NCBI RefSeq assembly: GCF_018402495.1
Contig: NZ_JAGYIU010000001.1
Location: forward strand, 806,001 to 870,000
DNA length: 64,000 nt
Direction: 5' to 3'
Source of the DNA: Pseudoalteromonas sp.
GTDB taxonomy: Bacteria; Pseudomonadota; Gammaproteobacteria; Enterobacterales; Alteromonadaceae
Part shown: positions 44,134 through 53,032 of the stretch, in pieces
How positions within the stretch are numbered: position 1 is the stretch's first letter
Layout of the letters: each line of letters opens with the position of its first letter
Notes under the pieces: generated by a model
Databases searched by the model: none
Seen by the model: the letters and a program-made list of their open reading frames with translations, nothing else
What the model was told of the DNA's origin: nothing
Translations under genes and position numbers: made by a program

Positions 44134-44442
44134 CTACAAAACGTGTTTTATAGTTAACCTTCTTACACCTAATAAAACACCGCCAAATGATATTGAAAAT
44201 AATATCGGTAAAAACAGTAATGCATCGGTGTTGTCTATGTCAGTAGCTGGGCTACCAATAACCGCCAGCGTATTAATTAACAGCAATATCAAACTTGATT
44301 GCAGATAGCCCTTGTATCCAATAGCTCCTGCAAATAACAGCATTATAAATGATCCTGATATCGCAGGCGTAAAAGGTGCGGCGGCGAGTAACATACAAAC
44401 AAACGAAAATATAACAGCACATCCAATTATTACTTTCAACAT
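44134..44442 (-). CDS. Hypothetical small membrane protein
   Basis: A 102-residue protein with three or four hydrophobic helices (MLKVIIGCAVIFSFVCMLLA, IMLLFAGAIGYKGYL, LILLLINTLAVIG, LFLPILFSISFGGVLLG) and a basic C-terminus. GGAGG six bases upstream fixes ATG 44442 as the start over an upstream in-frame ATG at 44454. No family is recognised. Confidence 0.65.
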   Translation of the reverse strand: MLKVIIGCAVIFSFVCMLLAAAPFTPAISGSFIMLLFAGAIGYKGYLQSSLILLLINTLAVIGSPATDIDNTDALLFLPILFSISFGGVLLGVRRLTIKHVL

Positions 44443-44563
44443 AACAACCTCCATGATAAATGGCTTTAATCCAACAGCTATTTATAACTGTATTACTAAA
44501 AATCTTATTCCACTTAACAGGCATCAACTAATTTTTAGTTTATTGATAACTCCAATATAAAAA

Positions 44564-45156
44564 TTACCTATTCCCAAACTGCCGTTCACAGGGCTCGCCA
44601 TCTTTATCACCGTCCATTTTGGTATTTGGACAATGTTGAATAAAAAATAATGCCTCTGCATAGGAAGTCATTTGGCTACAATGTTGGCGGCCATCAAACG
44701 AAATGTTGGTGGTGTTTTAGTAATTGAGTTTGAACTAGCCGGCATAAATGACTCTAAATTAGCATTAGTCACTACTGGTGTTTGCTTGGTATTTAAAAAA
44801 CCGGTTTTATACACACTAAAACCAATACTAAAAATAATACCAAGTGTTATAAGTTTCATTAAAGGTGAGTTCTTACCTGAGGTTTTACTTATTCTAACCG
44901 GCCTTGATGAAGCTTTTATGTGTGGTTGTGCGAGTACGCCCTCAATACGGCAATTTACAGCTTTAGTTTTACCGTTAGGCTCAGTCGCAACCTCAAAATA
45001 GATAATGTCACCCACTTTAGGTTTACGACTCATATGTTTTAGCGACGATATGTGTATAAAGGTATCGTGTTGCAGTGTGCTTGATTTAATAAAGCCAAAG
45101 CCTTTATCGTCATTCCAAGATTTTAATAATCCTTTGTTCATCCTTGAGTCGTCCAT
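44564..45156 (-). pseudogene. Frameshifted cold-shock-domain / Excalibur-domain membrane protein
   Basis: From ATG 45156, residues 1-70 form a cold-shock domain (GLLKSWNDDKGFGFIKSS, DTFIHISSL), followed by a basic linker and one membrane helix (LITLGIIFSIGFSVYKTGF). The frame then ends at FRLMAANIVAK. In the next frame the sequence continues at once as an Excalibur calcium-binding domain (FDGRQHCSQMTS, CPNTKMDGDKDGEPCERQFG) ending at 44564. Loss of a single base at about 44696, in what should be the first Cys codon (FRCDGR), explains the break. The original was a CSD-TM-Excalibur protein, a layout known in gammaproteobacteria. An IS30 element begins about 40 bp upstream of its start. Confidence 0.82.
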
Positions 45157-45195
45157 TTCATTATTTTTAATTTTACAGCCGTTTTAAAAGAGCTT

Positions 45196-46275
45196 GAATT
45201 CAAGTATTAAGTGCAATCATTATGCAGCCACCAGAACTTCTGATTGCCCGGTAAATAATTCATGAGGAGTTTTATATCCTCTTGTCTTTCTTGGCCGATG
45301 GTTGAGCTTATCAACTGCCGCCTGTATTTCTGACTCACTTAGCGCCATAAAGTCAGTTCCCTTAGGGAAGAAGCGCCTGAGTAAGCCGTTGGTATTCTCA
45401 TTTATGCCCCTCTCCCATGATGAATATGGGTGAGCGAAATACACATCCGCTTCTAATTTTTGTGCAATATGCTCATGGTAAGCAAACTCTTTTCCATTAT
45501 CTAAAGTCACGGTAATAACCTTATCTTTATATGGTGTCATACACTTTATCAGCGCATCGGCTGTTATTTGCGCATGTTTGCTTTCAATTCTGTGAACGAT
45601 TGTATATAACGTTTTACGTTCAACCATTGTGACAAAGGCATTTTTACGCCCTTTGCCTATCACTGTGTCACCCTCCCAATCACCAATCCTAGACTTTGCA
45701 TCCACAATACTTGGGCGTTCATCAATACTGACTCGATTAACTATCTGTCCACGTTTATCGTAGCTTCCATAGCGTTTTTTATACTTTTTACATGCACGAG
45801 TGAGTGTCTTATATAGTTCACCACCATGAGCCTTGTCCCTGTAAATATATTGATAAATCGTTTCATGATGTAAAACGACCTTTTTCTCTAAAGCTAAGCG
45901 ACCTGCCACCTGCTCTGGCGAAAGTCCGTTAAGCAACAATTTATTAATCCATTCAGTAACTTCATCTGTTAACTTACTTGCTTTGAAAGATGATTTGCGT
46001 CTTTGCTCTGCAAAATTATTGGCTTGGTTAGGCCGATAGCCTTTAAGCCCTTTATTGCGTTTTAACTCTCTGGAAATAGATGACGGTGAACGAGTTAGTT
46101 CATCAGCAATTTGTTTTTGGTTATTTCCTGCTTTTATTAACGCGTAAATCTGGTATCTTTCTTCTTGTGTCAGCTGTTTATATTTCATTAAAGCAATTTC
46201 CTTTGGCGAGAAAATGGCCGAATTATAACAGCTGGCCATCTAATCTGAGAAATTGCACTTATTATCCGAATTTAG
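45196..46275. mobile_element. IS30-family insertion sequence
   Basis: About 1.08 kb bounded by inverted ends: GAATTCAAGTATTAAGTGCA on the left, and on the right (reverse complement) AAATTCGGATAATAAGTGCA, both continuing AT, matching at 18-19 of about 22 positions. Exact outer ends and the short target duplication typical of IS30 could not be fixed; the boundaries are good to a few bases. It contains one transposase gene reading leftward. It lies between the frameshifted cold-shock gene and a small membrane gene, without splitting either. Confidence 0.85.
45220..46188 (-). CDS. IS30 family transposase
   Basis: About 322 residues starting MKYKQLTQEERYQIYALIKA; a 17-residue upstream extension is unlikely. 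The N-terminal helix-turn-helix (NQKQIADELTRSPSSISREL) is typical of IS30, and the DDE catalytic core is visible as GDWEGDTVIG (D), VTLDNGKEFAYHE (D) and WERGINENTNGLLR (E). The frame is intact, so the element may be active. It inserts copies of itself near AT- or GC-palindromic targets. The upstream ribosome site is weak. Confidence 0.95.
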   Translation of the reverse strand: MKYKQLTQEERYQIYALIKAGNNQKQIADELTRSPSSISRELKRNKGLKGYRPNQANNFAEQRRKSSFKASKLTDEVTEWINKLLLNGLSPEQVAGRLALEKKVVLHHETIYQYIYRDKAHGGELYKTLTRACKKYKKRYGSYDKRGQIVNRVSIDERPSIVDAKSRIGDWEGDTVIGKGRKNAFVTMVERKTLYTIVHRIESKHAQITADALIKCMTPYKDKVITVTLDNGKEFAYHEHIAQKLEADVYFAHPYSSWERGINENTNGLLRRFFPKGTDFMALSESEIQAAVDKLNHRPRKTRGYKTPHELFTGQSEVLVAA

Positions 46276-46337
46276 GGAGGTTTAAAACCAAGCAAGCCTT
46301 AGTGAGTTAAACTTAGCAATTTTCCCTATTAACTAAC

Positions 46338-46571
46338 TCATTTTGCAAAAAAGCGTATTTTTGCTTCTTTTAATGTGCTTAAAAATACAGAAAACGCACA
46401 AATTCCGCCCCCCATAAATACAATTTGAAAACTAGATAGTGAAGAAAAACTAAATTGCTGAGAATACATGTACTGCCCAAATAACTGTGCAAAGGTAGCC
46501 ACACCTAAAATAATTAACAATGGGCACACAACTAGCGTAAACCAAAACCAAATACGTTTAATACCTTTCAT
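46338..46571 (-). CDS. Small hypothetical membrane protein
   Basis: A 77-residue protein with two hydrophobic helices (WFWFTLVVCPLLIILGVATF and IVFMGGGICAFSVFLST), a polar loop rich in Ser and Phe between them, and a basic end. AAGGAT-like sequence precedes ATG 46571. No family is recognised. It lies between the IS30 element and the Gabija-like locus. Confidence 0.6.
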   Translation of the reverse strand: MKGIKRIWFWFTLVVCPLLIILGVATFAQLFGQYMYSQQFSFSSLSSFQIVFMGGGICAFSVFLSTLKEAKIRFFAK

Positions 46572-46762
46572 AAAAAATCCTTTTCCTTAATTTAACTCAG
46601 AAATTAATTAGCCAGTGAACCACCAGCATTTTATTTTAAAATCAGCTTAAAATATTTCCGCATGTATTGATGTCTGAAGTCAAGATTTGACTATTTGGTT
46701 TTATCTTTAAATTCTCTGTTCACTGGCATAACTTTTAACCTAGAGGTACAATATTACTACAG

Positions 46763-48808
46763 CTAAATTTTATTCAATTGAATATTACTTGGGAAATACT
46801 TTTTAAACATCTCTTCTTCATCTTGAGTTATTAACTTAAAGCAAATTAGATTACTCTTAGTTCTGGAACATGCGACATAAAATAATTTCTCTATTTTACT
46901 CTTCATCTCAAAAGTAGAAGAACCTATATCAAACAGTGAATTGAATTTGTATTTTGACCAAGAAAAATCTTCCAAGACAACTAAAACATTGTTTATACCC
47001 GTACCTTTGGTTTTATGCATTGTAATAAATTCAGTTTTTTCATTTATATAATCATAAAAAGTTATAACTTCGTCAAACCTCACTTTATTTGAAAATAAAT
47101 CAATATAAAATTGTTCTTTTTTTAACTTTCTACATAAGTAATCATAACTCGCCTCTCGACCTGTGTATTCCATATCAGAAGTAAAAAAATCTGAATGGTT
47201 CTTATCGAATTTTGTAAATGAATTACCATTACTAAAATATGCTTTCTTAAATTTTTGATATTCATTATCAGAATTTAGTCCATCAAGGAATTCGTTTTTA
47301 GATGCCACATACCAATCATAGTTATCTTGTGAATTCACTAATTTATTTTTTAGAGCAAACTCTAATACCCTTACAACCCCTAGCTTAGTTTTAATAAGAG
47401 CGTTCAATAGCTTAGTGGCTTTAGATTTGTCTGATATTTTATTGATATAAAAGCCCGACTTTTTTAATTTTGATATCAAATTTTTGTAGTTTTTTTCTTT
47501 AAACGCTATACATATTTCTGCAAGTTCTAATAACCCAAGTTTTTCTAATAAGTTTTCAATTTCATTATTGACCTCGCTATATCGATCGTTAAAAAGATTA
47601 AATAGGTCTATGAAACCGAGGTTTGCCGCAATTGCTTTATTAGTTAACATCAGTTTTTTGTAATCAGGATTCTTTCCTTCAATTTCTTTTAAAATATTCA
47701 TGATAGATTGTAAATATTTAGCTTTATCTTTCGTAGAGCTGCTCTGACGCGGTCTGGAATTTGGATAAATTGAATAATAAACAGCAACATTACCGTTTCT
47801 TTGTGCTATTGACTCTAATTGACCATTTTTTTTCTTATAGGCGATTTCTTGCTTAAGTCCATCAATTGGCACACGAATATGGTTTAAAAAATCAATCACT
47901 GGTTCAGAACATCTATAATTGTCTTTTTTGGGAATCATTATTAAAGTTTTGCTTGTAATATAAGGCTCTACTGTACCAATCCCGTCATCATAAATTCCTT
48001 GCATAGAGTCTCCAAATAACCCTATGGTGGTTTTTTCTTTTGGAATTAACTCCAAAAATATTTTCATAATATTGGGATGAGTATCTTGAAATTCGTCGAT
48101 AAAAATAAAATCAAACTTATCTGTCAATATTTTAGATAAAATGGGGTAGTTATCAAACAAAACCTTAGAAATTATAATTAATCCATCATGTCCAAAAGTT
48201 AAGTTTGAAAAGTTATCGTATGGGCTATCATTATATTTTACCTTATGCCAACTTTTATCAGATATCTCGCGTTCAATATATTCATTTAGTTGGGTTATTT
48301 TATCATTAAGAACTGTATTATATTGGATCGGATTTTTATCATAGATTAATTTTCCTGTGACCTTAGGCATTGACTCTTTCTTTAATGAAAATAATTTCTT
48401 TCCTAACTGTTCGTATTTTTTCTTATACCTTGTATGCTCATCCAATTTATATTCCTTCTCACTAGAGAAATCATTCAAATTCCCTGATACAAAGGGCGGC
48501 AATATAAATAATCGATATAATTCTTGATGTAGATTTTTTTTAAACGGTTTTATTACATTATTGAGAAAAGAATGAATAGTCGATATTGTATAGTCACCTT
48601 CAACACGGGATTTGATTTCATCTACAGCTAAATTTGTGTGCGTTATACAAGCAACTTTTTTTGTAGGATACTCTTTTGAAACAAAGGATAGCGTTTGTTT
48701 CAATGTTTCAGTTTTGCCACTACCAGCTCCACCTTGGAGAACCAAATTCGTGTTATTACGAATACTTTCTTTGAGTAACTCAATTGGTGTTATTATTTTG
48801 CTATCCAT
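46763..48808 (-). CDS. gajB: UvrD-like superfamily 1 helicase, Gabija GajB-like
   Basis: A 681-residue SF1 helicase. Walker A is GGAGSGKTET (26-35), motif Ia is VACITHTNLAVDEI, Walker B is FIFIDEFQDTHP at about 232-243, and C-terminal motifs include FITMHKTKGTGINNVLVVL near 595 and FYVACSRTKSNLICF. Its ATG overlaps the end of an OLD-family nuclease gene by 16 bp. An OLD nuclease followed by a UvrD helicase is the two-gene layout of the Gabija anti-phage system, where GajB is reported to support the GajA nuclease. It is longer than the about 494 residues I recall for Bacillus GajB. Reading frame intact. The local sequence is more AT-rich than its neighbours, suggesting transfer. Confidence 0.72.
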   Translation of the reverse strand: MDSKIITPIELLKESIRNNTNLVLQGGAGSGKTETLKQTLSFVSKEYPTKKVACITHTNLAVDEIKSRVEGDYTISTIHSFLNNVIKPFKKNLHQELYRLFILPPFVSGNLNDFSSEKEYKLDEHTRYKKKYEQLGKKLFSLKKESMPKVTGKLIYDKNPIQYNTVLNDKITQLNEYIEREISDKSWHKVKYNDSPYDNFSNLTFGHDGLIIISKVLFDNYPILSKILTDKFDFIFIDEFQDTHPNIMKIFLELIPKEKTTIGLFGDSMQGIYDDGIGTVEPYITSKTLIMIPKKDNYRCSEPVIDFLNHIRVPIDGLKQEIAYKKKNGQLESIAQRNGNVAVYYSIYPNSRPRQSSSTKDKAKYLQSIMNILKEIEGKNPDYKKLMLTNKAIAANLGFIDLFNLFNDRYSEVNNEIENLLEKLGLLELAEICIAFKEKNYKNLISKLKKSGFYINKISDKSKATKLLNALIKTKLGVVRVLEFALKNKLVNSQDNYDWYVASKNEFLDGLNSDNEYQKFKKAYFSNGNSFTKFDKNHSDFFTSDMEYTGREASYDYLCRKLKKEQFYIDLFSNKVRFDEVITFYDYINEKTEFITMHKTKGTGINNVLVVLEDFSWSKYKFNSLFDIGSSTFEMKSKIEKLFYVACSRTKSNLICFKLITQDEEEMFKKYFPSNIQLNKI

Positions 48809-50794
48809 AACAGACCCTCTTTTAAATATTTAGGGATTTTCCACGTAACACCTTCTGTCAAGGCTAACCACAAAAGAGATGAAGCAAATTCAGACTTACC
48901 CCCGAGTATGTCTTTTGTTAATTGGTAATAGTCAGGATTTTTATCAGCTAATTTACTTTTAAGTTTCAACCCTTCAAGTTTATCCTTTTGTTTATTTATC
49001 TCATCTAAGTTTATAGCAATGAAGGAATCTTCAAAGCTTCTTGCATGATAGTTATTCTCTTCATTTTGGTACACTACATTTATAAAGGAATTTAAATCAT
49101 TCAGTTTATTTTCTTTTAGCTTTTTCATCCAATCACTATATGAAAGCTTATCTGAAATTACAGGAGCATTTAAATAGTATTTAATACTAGCGTTACTTGT
49201 ATGAGTTGACCCTTTTACTGGAGCCGCAAGATAATTAGATCCATTTTTAATGGCGGTGTCGATATCAGTAATTACTAGTGTTTTAATTTGTAGAAAATCT
49301 ATGAAGTGCCTAAATGCTTTTGCATTTGCACCAACTTCTAATATTGAAATATTCTGAGAGCTAATTGGGTTGTAACTAGATGCGCCCTTATTATCTTTAT
49401 CTAACTGATTGATAAATAGAGGTAATAAAAGTTTTTCAGTCGTACCTTCAATAAATATGATTTTTTCAGAAAAAAAATAGCTCAGAAGAGTGCACAGTTA
49501 AATATTGTTGTAAAAACTTAAAGTTTGCTTTTTCATCCTTATTTGCTTTCTCATCTTCAGCCGAGTACTTTTCATTTAAGTCACGATAAAAATCTTTAAT
49601 CTTCGCAGTTCCTTCAAATTTTAAAAAATAACGGATACTTTTAAAATCTGAGCGATTTACTATATGTGATGAATGACTCGTTATTAACGTTTGAAGGTTA
49701 GGAATTGTACTAATTAAATTTTTTACTTTATCAATAAACACATATTGCATCTGTGGATGAGTATGAGCCTCAGGTTCCTCTATTATTAACAGGTTAATAT
49801 CTTTGGGTGCGTCCTCAAAATCAAGCTTCCTAATTTCAATTTGGAGTATCAAGTATAAGATATTCATATACCCAAGACCGTTTAAATGTTCAGGTAGCTG
49901 CTCCTCTAATTTTCCGTATATTACTTTTGAAAAATTCTCAACTACTCCTTCTGATTCTAAAGCAGAGATAACTCCCAAATTATTGAGTCCTAAAAACTCT
50001 TTAGCTGTATCTAAGAATCCTTTGAATTGGCCTTCATACAGTTCATTTAGTGAAGCATCCATATCGATCATTGATTTATTAATTGCTGTAATATCATCAA
50101 ATGATAATTTATTTTTTTTATTGTAATAATCTGAAGTTAGTCGAGAAAGTACTGCTTTTTTATTACCCGACTCTGAGCTAGCTACATCCCTTTTAGCATG
50201 TATTACTTGAATGTTTATCAGATTCTTAACTGTAGTCCAATCACGCACTTGTTCTTCAAGCTTTACTCGATTAGTTATATCCAAATCACTTTCAGTTTCT
50301 AAAGCATAAACTTTGGTTTGTAAAAACTTATACAAATATTTCTTAATAAATTCGTCATGTCTATCAGATACTTTATCTAACTCTTTCAGTAAAGGATTCT
50401 ATAATATCTTAGCCTCAAAGTAAATTTTAGCTGACCTTTTCTTATCATCGAGATCTAAAATGAAGTCAGAAACATTAGCTAAATTATCTTTTACATCGTA
50501 GTTAATGTCTAAGAGTAAGATAATTGCTAAATTTTCAACGTTAGTATTACCATCGATATTCAGTAGTTTTTCTCTAAGACAAAGTGGAAAGTCATCAAAT
50601 TGAAATACGGGGTTTTTGCTTCCTAAAAAACGTTCTAGTAAGACTATAAACGAAGTTTTACCTGTATTATTTCGTCCAATTAATAAAGATAACATGTCGT
50701 CATCTTTATTAAGTTGCTGCTCATCACCTTTTAAATTTAATGTTGCATTTTTAATAAGTCGAAAATTTTTAACTTTTATTGAATTGATATACAT
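48793..50794 (-). pseudogene. gajA: OLD-family ATPase/TOPRIM nuclease, Gabija GajA-like, disrupted
   Basis: The gene starts at ATG 50794 (MYINSIKVKNFRLIKNATLN) and would encode about 667 residues. Walker A GRNNTGKTSF is at 40-49, Walker B LLIIEEPEAHTHPQMQ near 335, and the TOPRIM domain follows with FIEGTTEKLLLPLF (Glu) and LVITDID (Asp-x-Asp) near 446 and 508. Two breaks are present. A TAG at 50399-50401 (codon 132) interrupts a frame that continues unchanged on both sides. A run of eight T on the coding strand (49470-49477) shifts the frame; with seven it reads ELFFSEKIIFIEG without interruption. Either it is inactivated, or the T8 tract makes it phase-variable and the TAG is an error or suppressible. 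The stop overlaps gajB. Confidence 0.75.
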
Positions 50795-51427
50795 ATTAGT
50801 CCCTTAATATTTACGAGTTATATTAATACTGCACTATGCAAACTCTCTTGTCATTGCAATTTTATGTTTTACTACAGTTGTTTACAAAACTTCAAAAAAA
50901 CCTTATTGTCGGTTCGTACCAACATTTTAAAACTAATTTTGGATTTATAAACTTCATGGAATCTGAGTTTGCTACAACAGTTAATATATCTTCAACTTGT
51001 AAACCAAGGTGTAATTAGTCATCCATTGTCATTTCTTGAAAGGTTCTACTGAGACGATAGTTTTACTGAAAGTTGTTGGCAATCATAATAATAACTTTTA
51101 GCTTTTATATACGAACTACTTTTGTTTTATCAAAACGATGAGTTTAACTATACCTGTTTGGCAGTGTTCAATTAGTTTCCAACATACTTCATAAATGCAC
51201 AAATATCCCAAAATGGTAGAGATCAGTAATATTAGACAAAACACAAATACTGTATAAATAAACAGTATCGCTAAATATGCCATTTTTCGCTTATAAAGCA
51301 CTCAACTGACTTGCAAGTAATTTAGCTTGATGGTTTTAATTTTTGCTGCTGTTTATTATGATGAGTGCACACCCTGCCTTTTTTAAATCCATTAAGGTTT
51401 TAAAGTTATTTTATTAAGGATTATTTC
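50795..51427. other. Intergenic region upstream of the Gabija-like locus
   Basis: About 630 AT-rich bases between gajA and gloA. It must hold the leftward gajA promoter and the rightward gloA promoter. Its only possible gene is the short frame at 51116-51301, listed separately. A 60-codon rightward frame at 50836 looks random. No tRNA, integrase or attachment-site repeat was seen. Confidence 0.5.
51116..51301 (-). CDS. Possible small hypothetical membrane protein
   Basis: A 61-residue frame starting MLYKRKMAYLAILFIYTVFV with one long hydrophobic stretch (AILFIYTVFVFCLILLISTI) and a second weaker one. The ATG at 51301 has only a weak ribosome site and no family is recognised. It could be a real single-span protein or chance hydrophobicity in AT-rich DNA. 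Confidence 0.35.
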   Translation of the reverse strand: MLYKRKMAYLAILFIYTVFVFCLILLISTILGYLCIYEVCWKLIEHCQTGIVKLIVLIKQK

Positions 51428-51955
51428 ATGTCTAGCTATAACGAATCTCCAGAGCAAATTGCACAGGCCACTGAGGGCTATGTGATGCAGCAAACTATGT
51501 TGCGTATTAAAGATCCAAAACCGTCGCTGGCATTTTATGAAAACGTATTGGGCATGAAGTTGTTAGGTAAGTACGACTTCCCTGGTATGGAGTTTACTTT
51601 GTACTTTTTAGGCTACGAGCAAGATATGCCAAAAGGTGATGATAAAGAAAAAACACAGTGGGTGTTTCGCCGCCCTGCGCTAATTGAGCTTACCCATAAT
51701 TGGGGCACTGAAAACGACGACAGCTTTAGCGGTTATCACAGTGGTAATGAAGAACCAAAAGGCTTTGGCCATATTGGTATTAGCGTACCCGATGTATACG
51801 CAGCCTGTGAGCGCTTTGCTAAATACGATGTGGAGTTTGTAAAACAGCCAGATGGCGGCTCTATGAAAGGGCTTGCGTTTATTAAAGACCCTGACGGTTA
51901 CTGGATTGAAATACTCTCGCCTGAGGGCATTACAGACATTATTCAATCGCAATAA
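51428..51955 (+). CDS. gloA: Lactoylglutathione lyase (glyoxalase I, eukaryotic-like zinc type)
   Basis: A 175-residue glyoxalase I. It resembles human GLO1 more than the 135-residue E. coli form: [20 protein letters not shown] (metal Gln), [10 protein letters not shown] (Glu), [13 protein letters not shown] (His) and [10 protein letters not shown] (catalytic Glu) supply all four metal ligands. It converts the hemithioacetal of methylglyoxal and glutathione to S-lactoylglutathione. It is monocistronic, with AAGGATT before ATG 51428 and a terminator downstream. The length and sequence fit the zinc-dependent class, but metal preference needs testing. Confidence 0.95.
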   Translation: MSSYNESPEQIAQATEGYVMQQTMLRIKDPKPSLAFYENVLGMKLLGKYDFPGMEFTLYFLGYEQDMPKGDDKEKTQWVFRRPALIELTHNWGTENDDSFSGYHSGNEEPKGFGHIGISVPDVYAACERFAKYDVEFVKQPDGGSMKGLAFIKDPDGYWIEILSPEGITDIIQSQ

Positions 51956-51969
51956 AAAAATTAAAAATA

Positions 51970-51995
51970 AAAAAGCCTGCAAATGCAGGCTTTTT
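51970..51995. terminator. Bidirectional terminator between gloA and htpX
   Basis: AAAAGCCTGC-AAAT-GCAGGCTTTTT with A-rich and T-rich flanks lies 15 bp after the gloA stop and 32 bp beyond the convergent htpX stop; it can serve both genes. Confidence 0.9.
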
Positions 51996-52026
51996 GTTTA
52001 CAAGTACTGTGAAAAACTTGAGTTTT

Positions 52027-52893
52027 TTAACGACGTAGTGCGTCTATACGTGCGTCAAGCGGTGGGTGAGATGAAAACAACTCAGCCATGCCTTTACCAC
52101 TGGCAATACCAAAGGCCATCATTGAGCCTTCTAATTGCGATGGGTGGTTTTGCTTTAATCGCTCAAGGGCTGAGCGCATTTTGTCTGCGCCAACCAACTG
52201 AGCTGCGCCGTTATCGGCTGCAAATTCACGTTTACGGCTGTAATGGGCAACCACTATGCTTGCCAATACGCCAAATAATACTTGGAATAACATATCAAAT
52301 AGGAAGTAAGTCCAGCTGCTGCCGCCCTCTTCTTCTTTATCGCTATTGATGAAGTTGTCAACAATGCCAGCCAGTACTTTTGCGGCAAAAATAACAAAAG
52401 TATTAACCACACCTTGAATAAGCGTTAGCGTAACCATGTCGCCATTAGCCACATGAGATACTTCGTGCGCCAGTACGGCTTCGGCTTGATCTTGGCTCAT
52501 GTTATGTAATAAACCCGTGCTTACCGCCACCAGCGAATTATTTTTACTCGGGCCGGTTGCAAACGCGTTCATTTCTGGGCTGTCATAAATAGCCACTTCT
52601 GGCATGTTAATACCGGCTTTTTTAGCTTGCGCAGCTACCGTGCTTACCAGCCATTGTTCGGTTTCGGTACGAGGTTGGGTGATCACTTGCGCGCCAGTTG
52701 ATTTTTTGGCCATCCATTTCGACATAAATAACGAAATAAACGAGCCGCCAAAACCAAATACCGTCGCAATTAGTAAAATTCCGCCAAGGCTACGGTGGCT
52801 CAAGCCCAGCGCACTCATTATGATTGAAAGCACCACACCTAATACCAACATAACCGCGAGGTTAGTTAATAAAAACAAAAATACACGTTTCAT
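52027..52893 (-). CDS. htpX: Membrane-bound zinc protease HtpX
   Basis: A 288-residue inner-membrane M48 protease. Two N-terminal helices ([18 protein letters not shown] and [18 protein letters not shown]) precede the catalytic HEVSH at 143-147; the third ligand Glu lies in [13 protein letters not shown]. Two more helices lie at about 155-180 and 195-220. HtpX clears misfolded membrane proteins together with FtsH. Length and motifs match E. coli HtpX (293). Two related palindromes at 52965-52987 and 53001-53019 lie 70-125 bp upstream and probably control it. Confidence 0.96.
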   Translation of the reverse strand: MKRVFLFLLTNLAVMLVLGVVLSIIMSALGLSHRSLGGILLIATVFGFGGSFISLFMSKWMAKKSTGAQVITQPRTETEQWLVSTVAAQAKKAGINMPEVAIYDSPEMNAFATGPSKNNSLVAVSTGLLHNMSQDQAEAVLAHEVSHVANGDMVTLTLIQGVVNTFVIFAAKVLAGIVDNFINSDKEEEGGSSWTYFLFDMLFQVLFGVLASIVVAHYSRKREFAADNGAAQLVGADKMRSALERLKQNHPSQLEGSMMAFGIASGKGMAELFSSHPPLDARIDALRR

Positions 52894-52964
52894 ACGAGTT
52901 CTCCAAAAATAACATTTATTGCTGAGCGATTTACTATATTTGATCGGCTTTGAGCAATCACTGC

Positions 52965-52987
52965 GTTATGACACACTATGTCATAAC
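52965..52987. promoter_or_regulatory. Palindromic operator 1 upstream of htpX
   Basis: Arms GTTATGACA and TGTCATAAC are perfectly complementary around CACTA. It lies 72 bp upstream of the htpX ATG, in the gap between htpX and the bioD stop. A second copy of the same type follows 34 bp away centre to centre, so both are probably bound by one regulator, which I cannot name. Confidence 0.72.
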
Positions 52988-53000
52988 GTCAGCGCTATTC

Positions 53001-53019
53001 TGTGACAAACTATGTCACA
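53001..53019. promoter_or_regulatory. Palindromic operator 2 upstream of htpX
   Basis: Arms TGTGACA and TGTCACA are perfectly complementary around AACTA. It shares the TGACA-N-ACTA-TGTCA core with operator 1, and ends 14 bp before the bioD stop. Tandem related palindromes support specific binding by a dimeric repressor. Confidence 0.7.
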
Positions 53020-53032
53020 ACACAAGGGTTAT

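Noticed and set aside
50836..51018. 60-codon rightward frame upstream of gajA
   Set aside because: No ribosome site, no membrane or domain pattern, and AT-rich composition giving chance open frames.
46611..51115. Gabija-like locus considered as part of a prophage or integrative element
   Set aside because: No integrase, phage structural gene, tRNA or direct-repeat attachment site was found around it.
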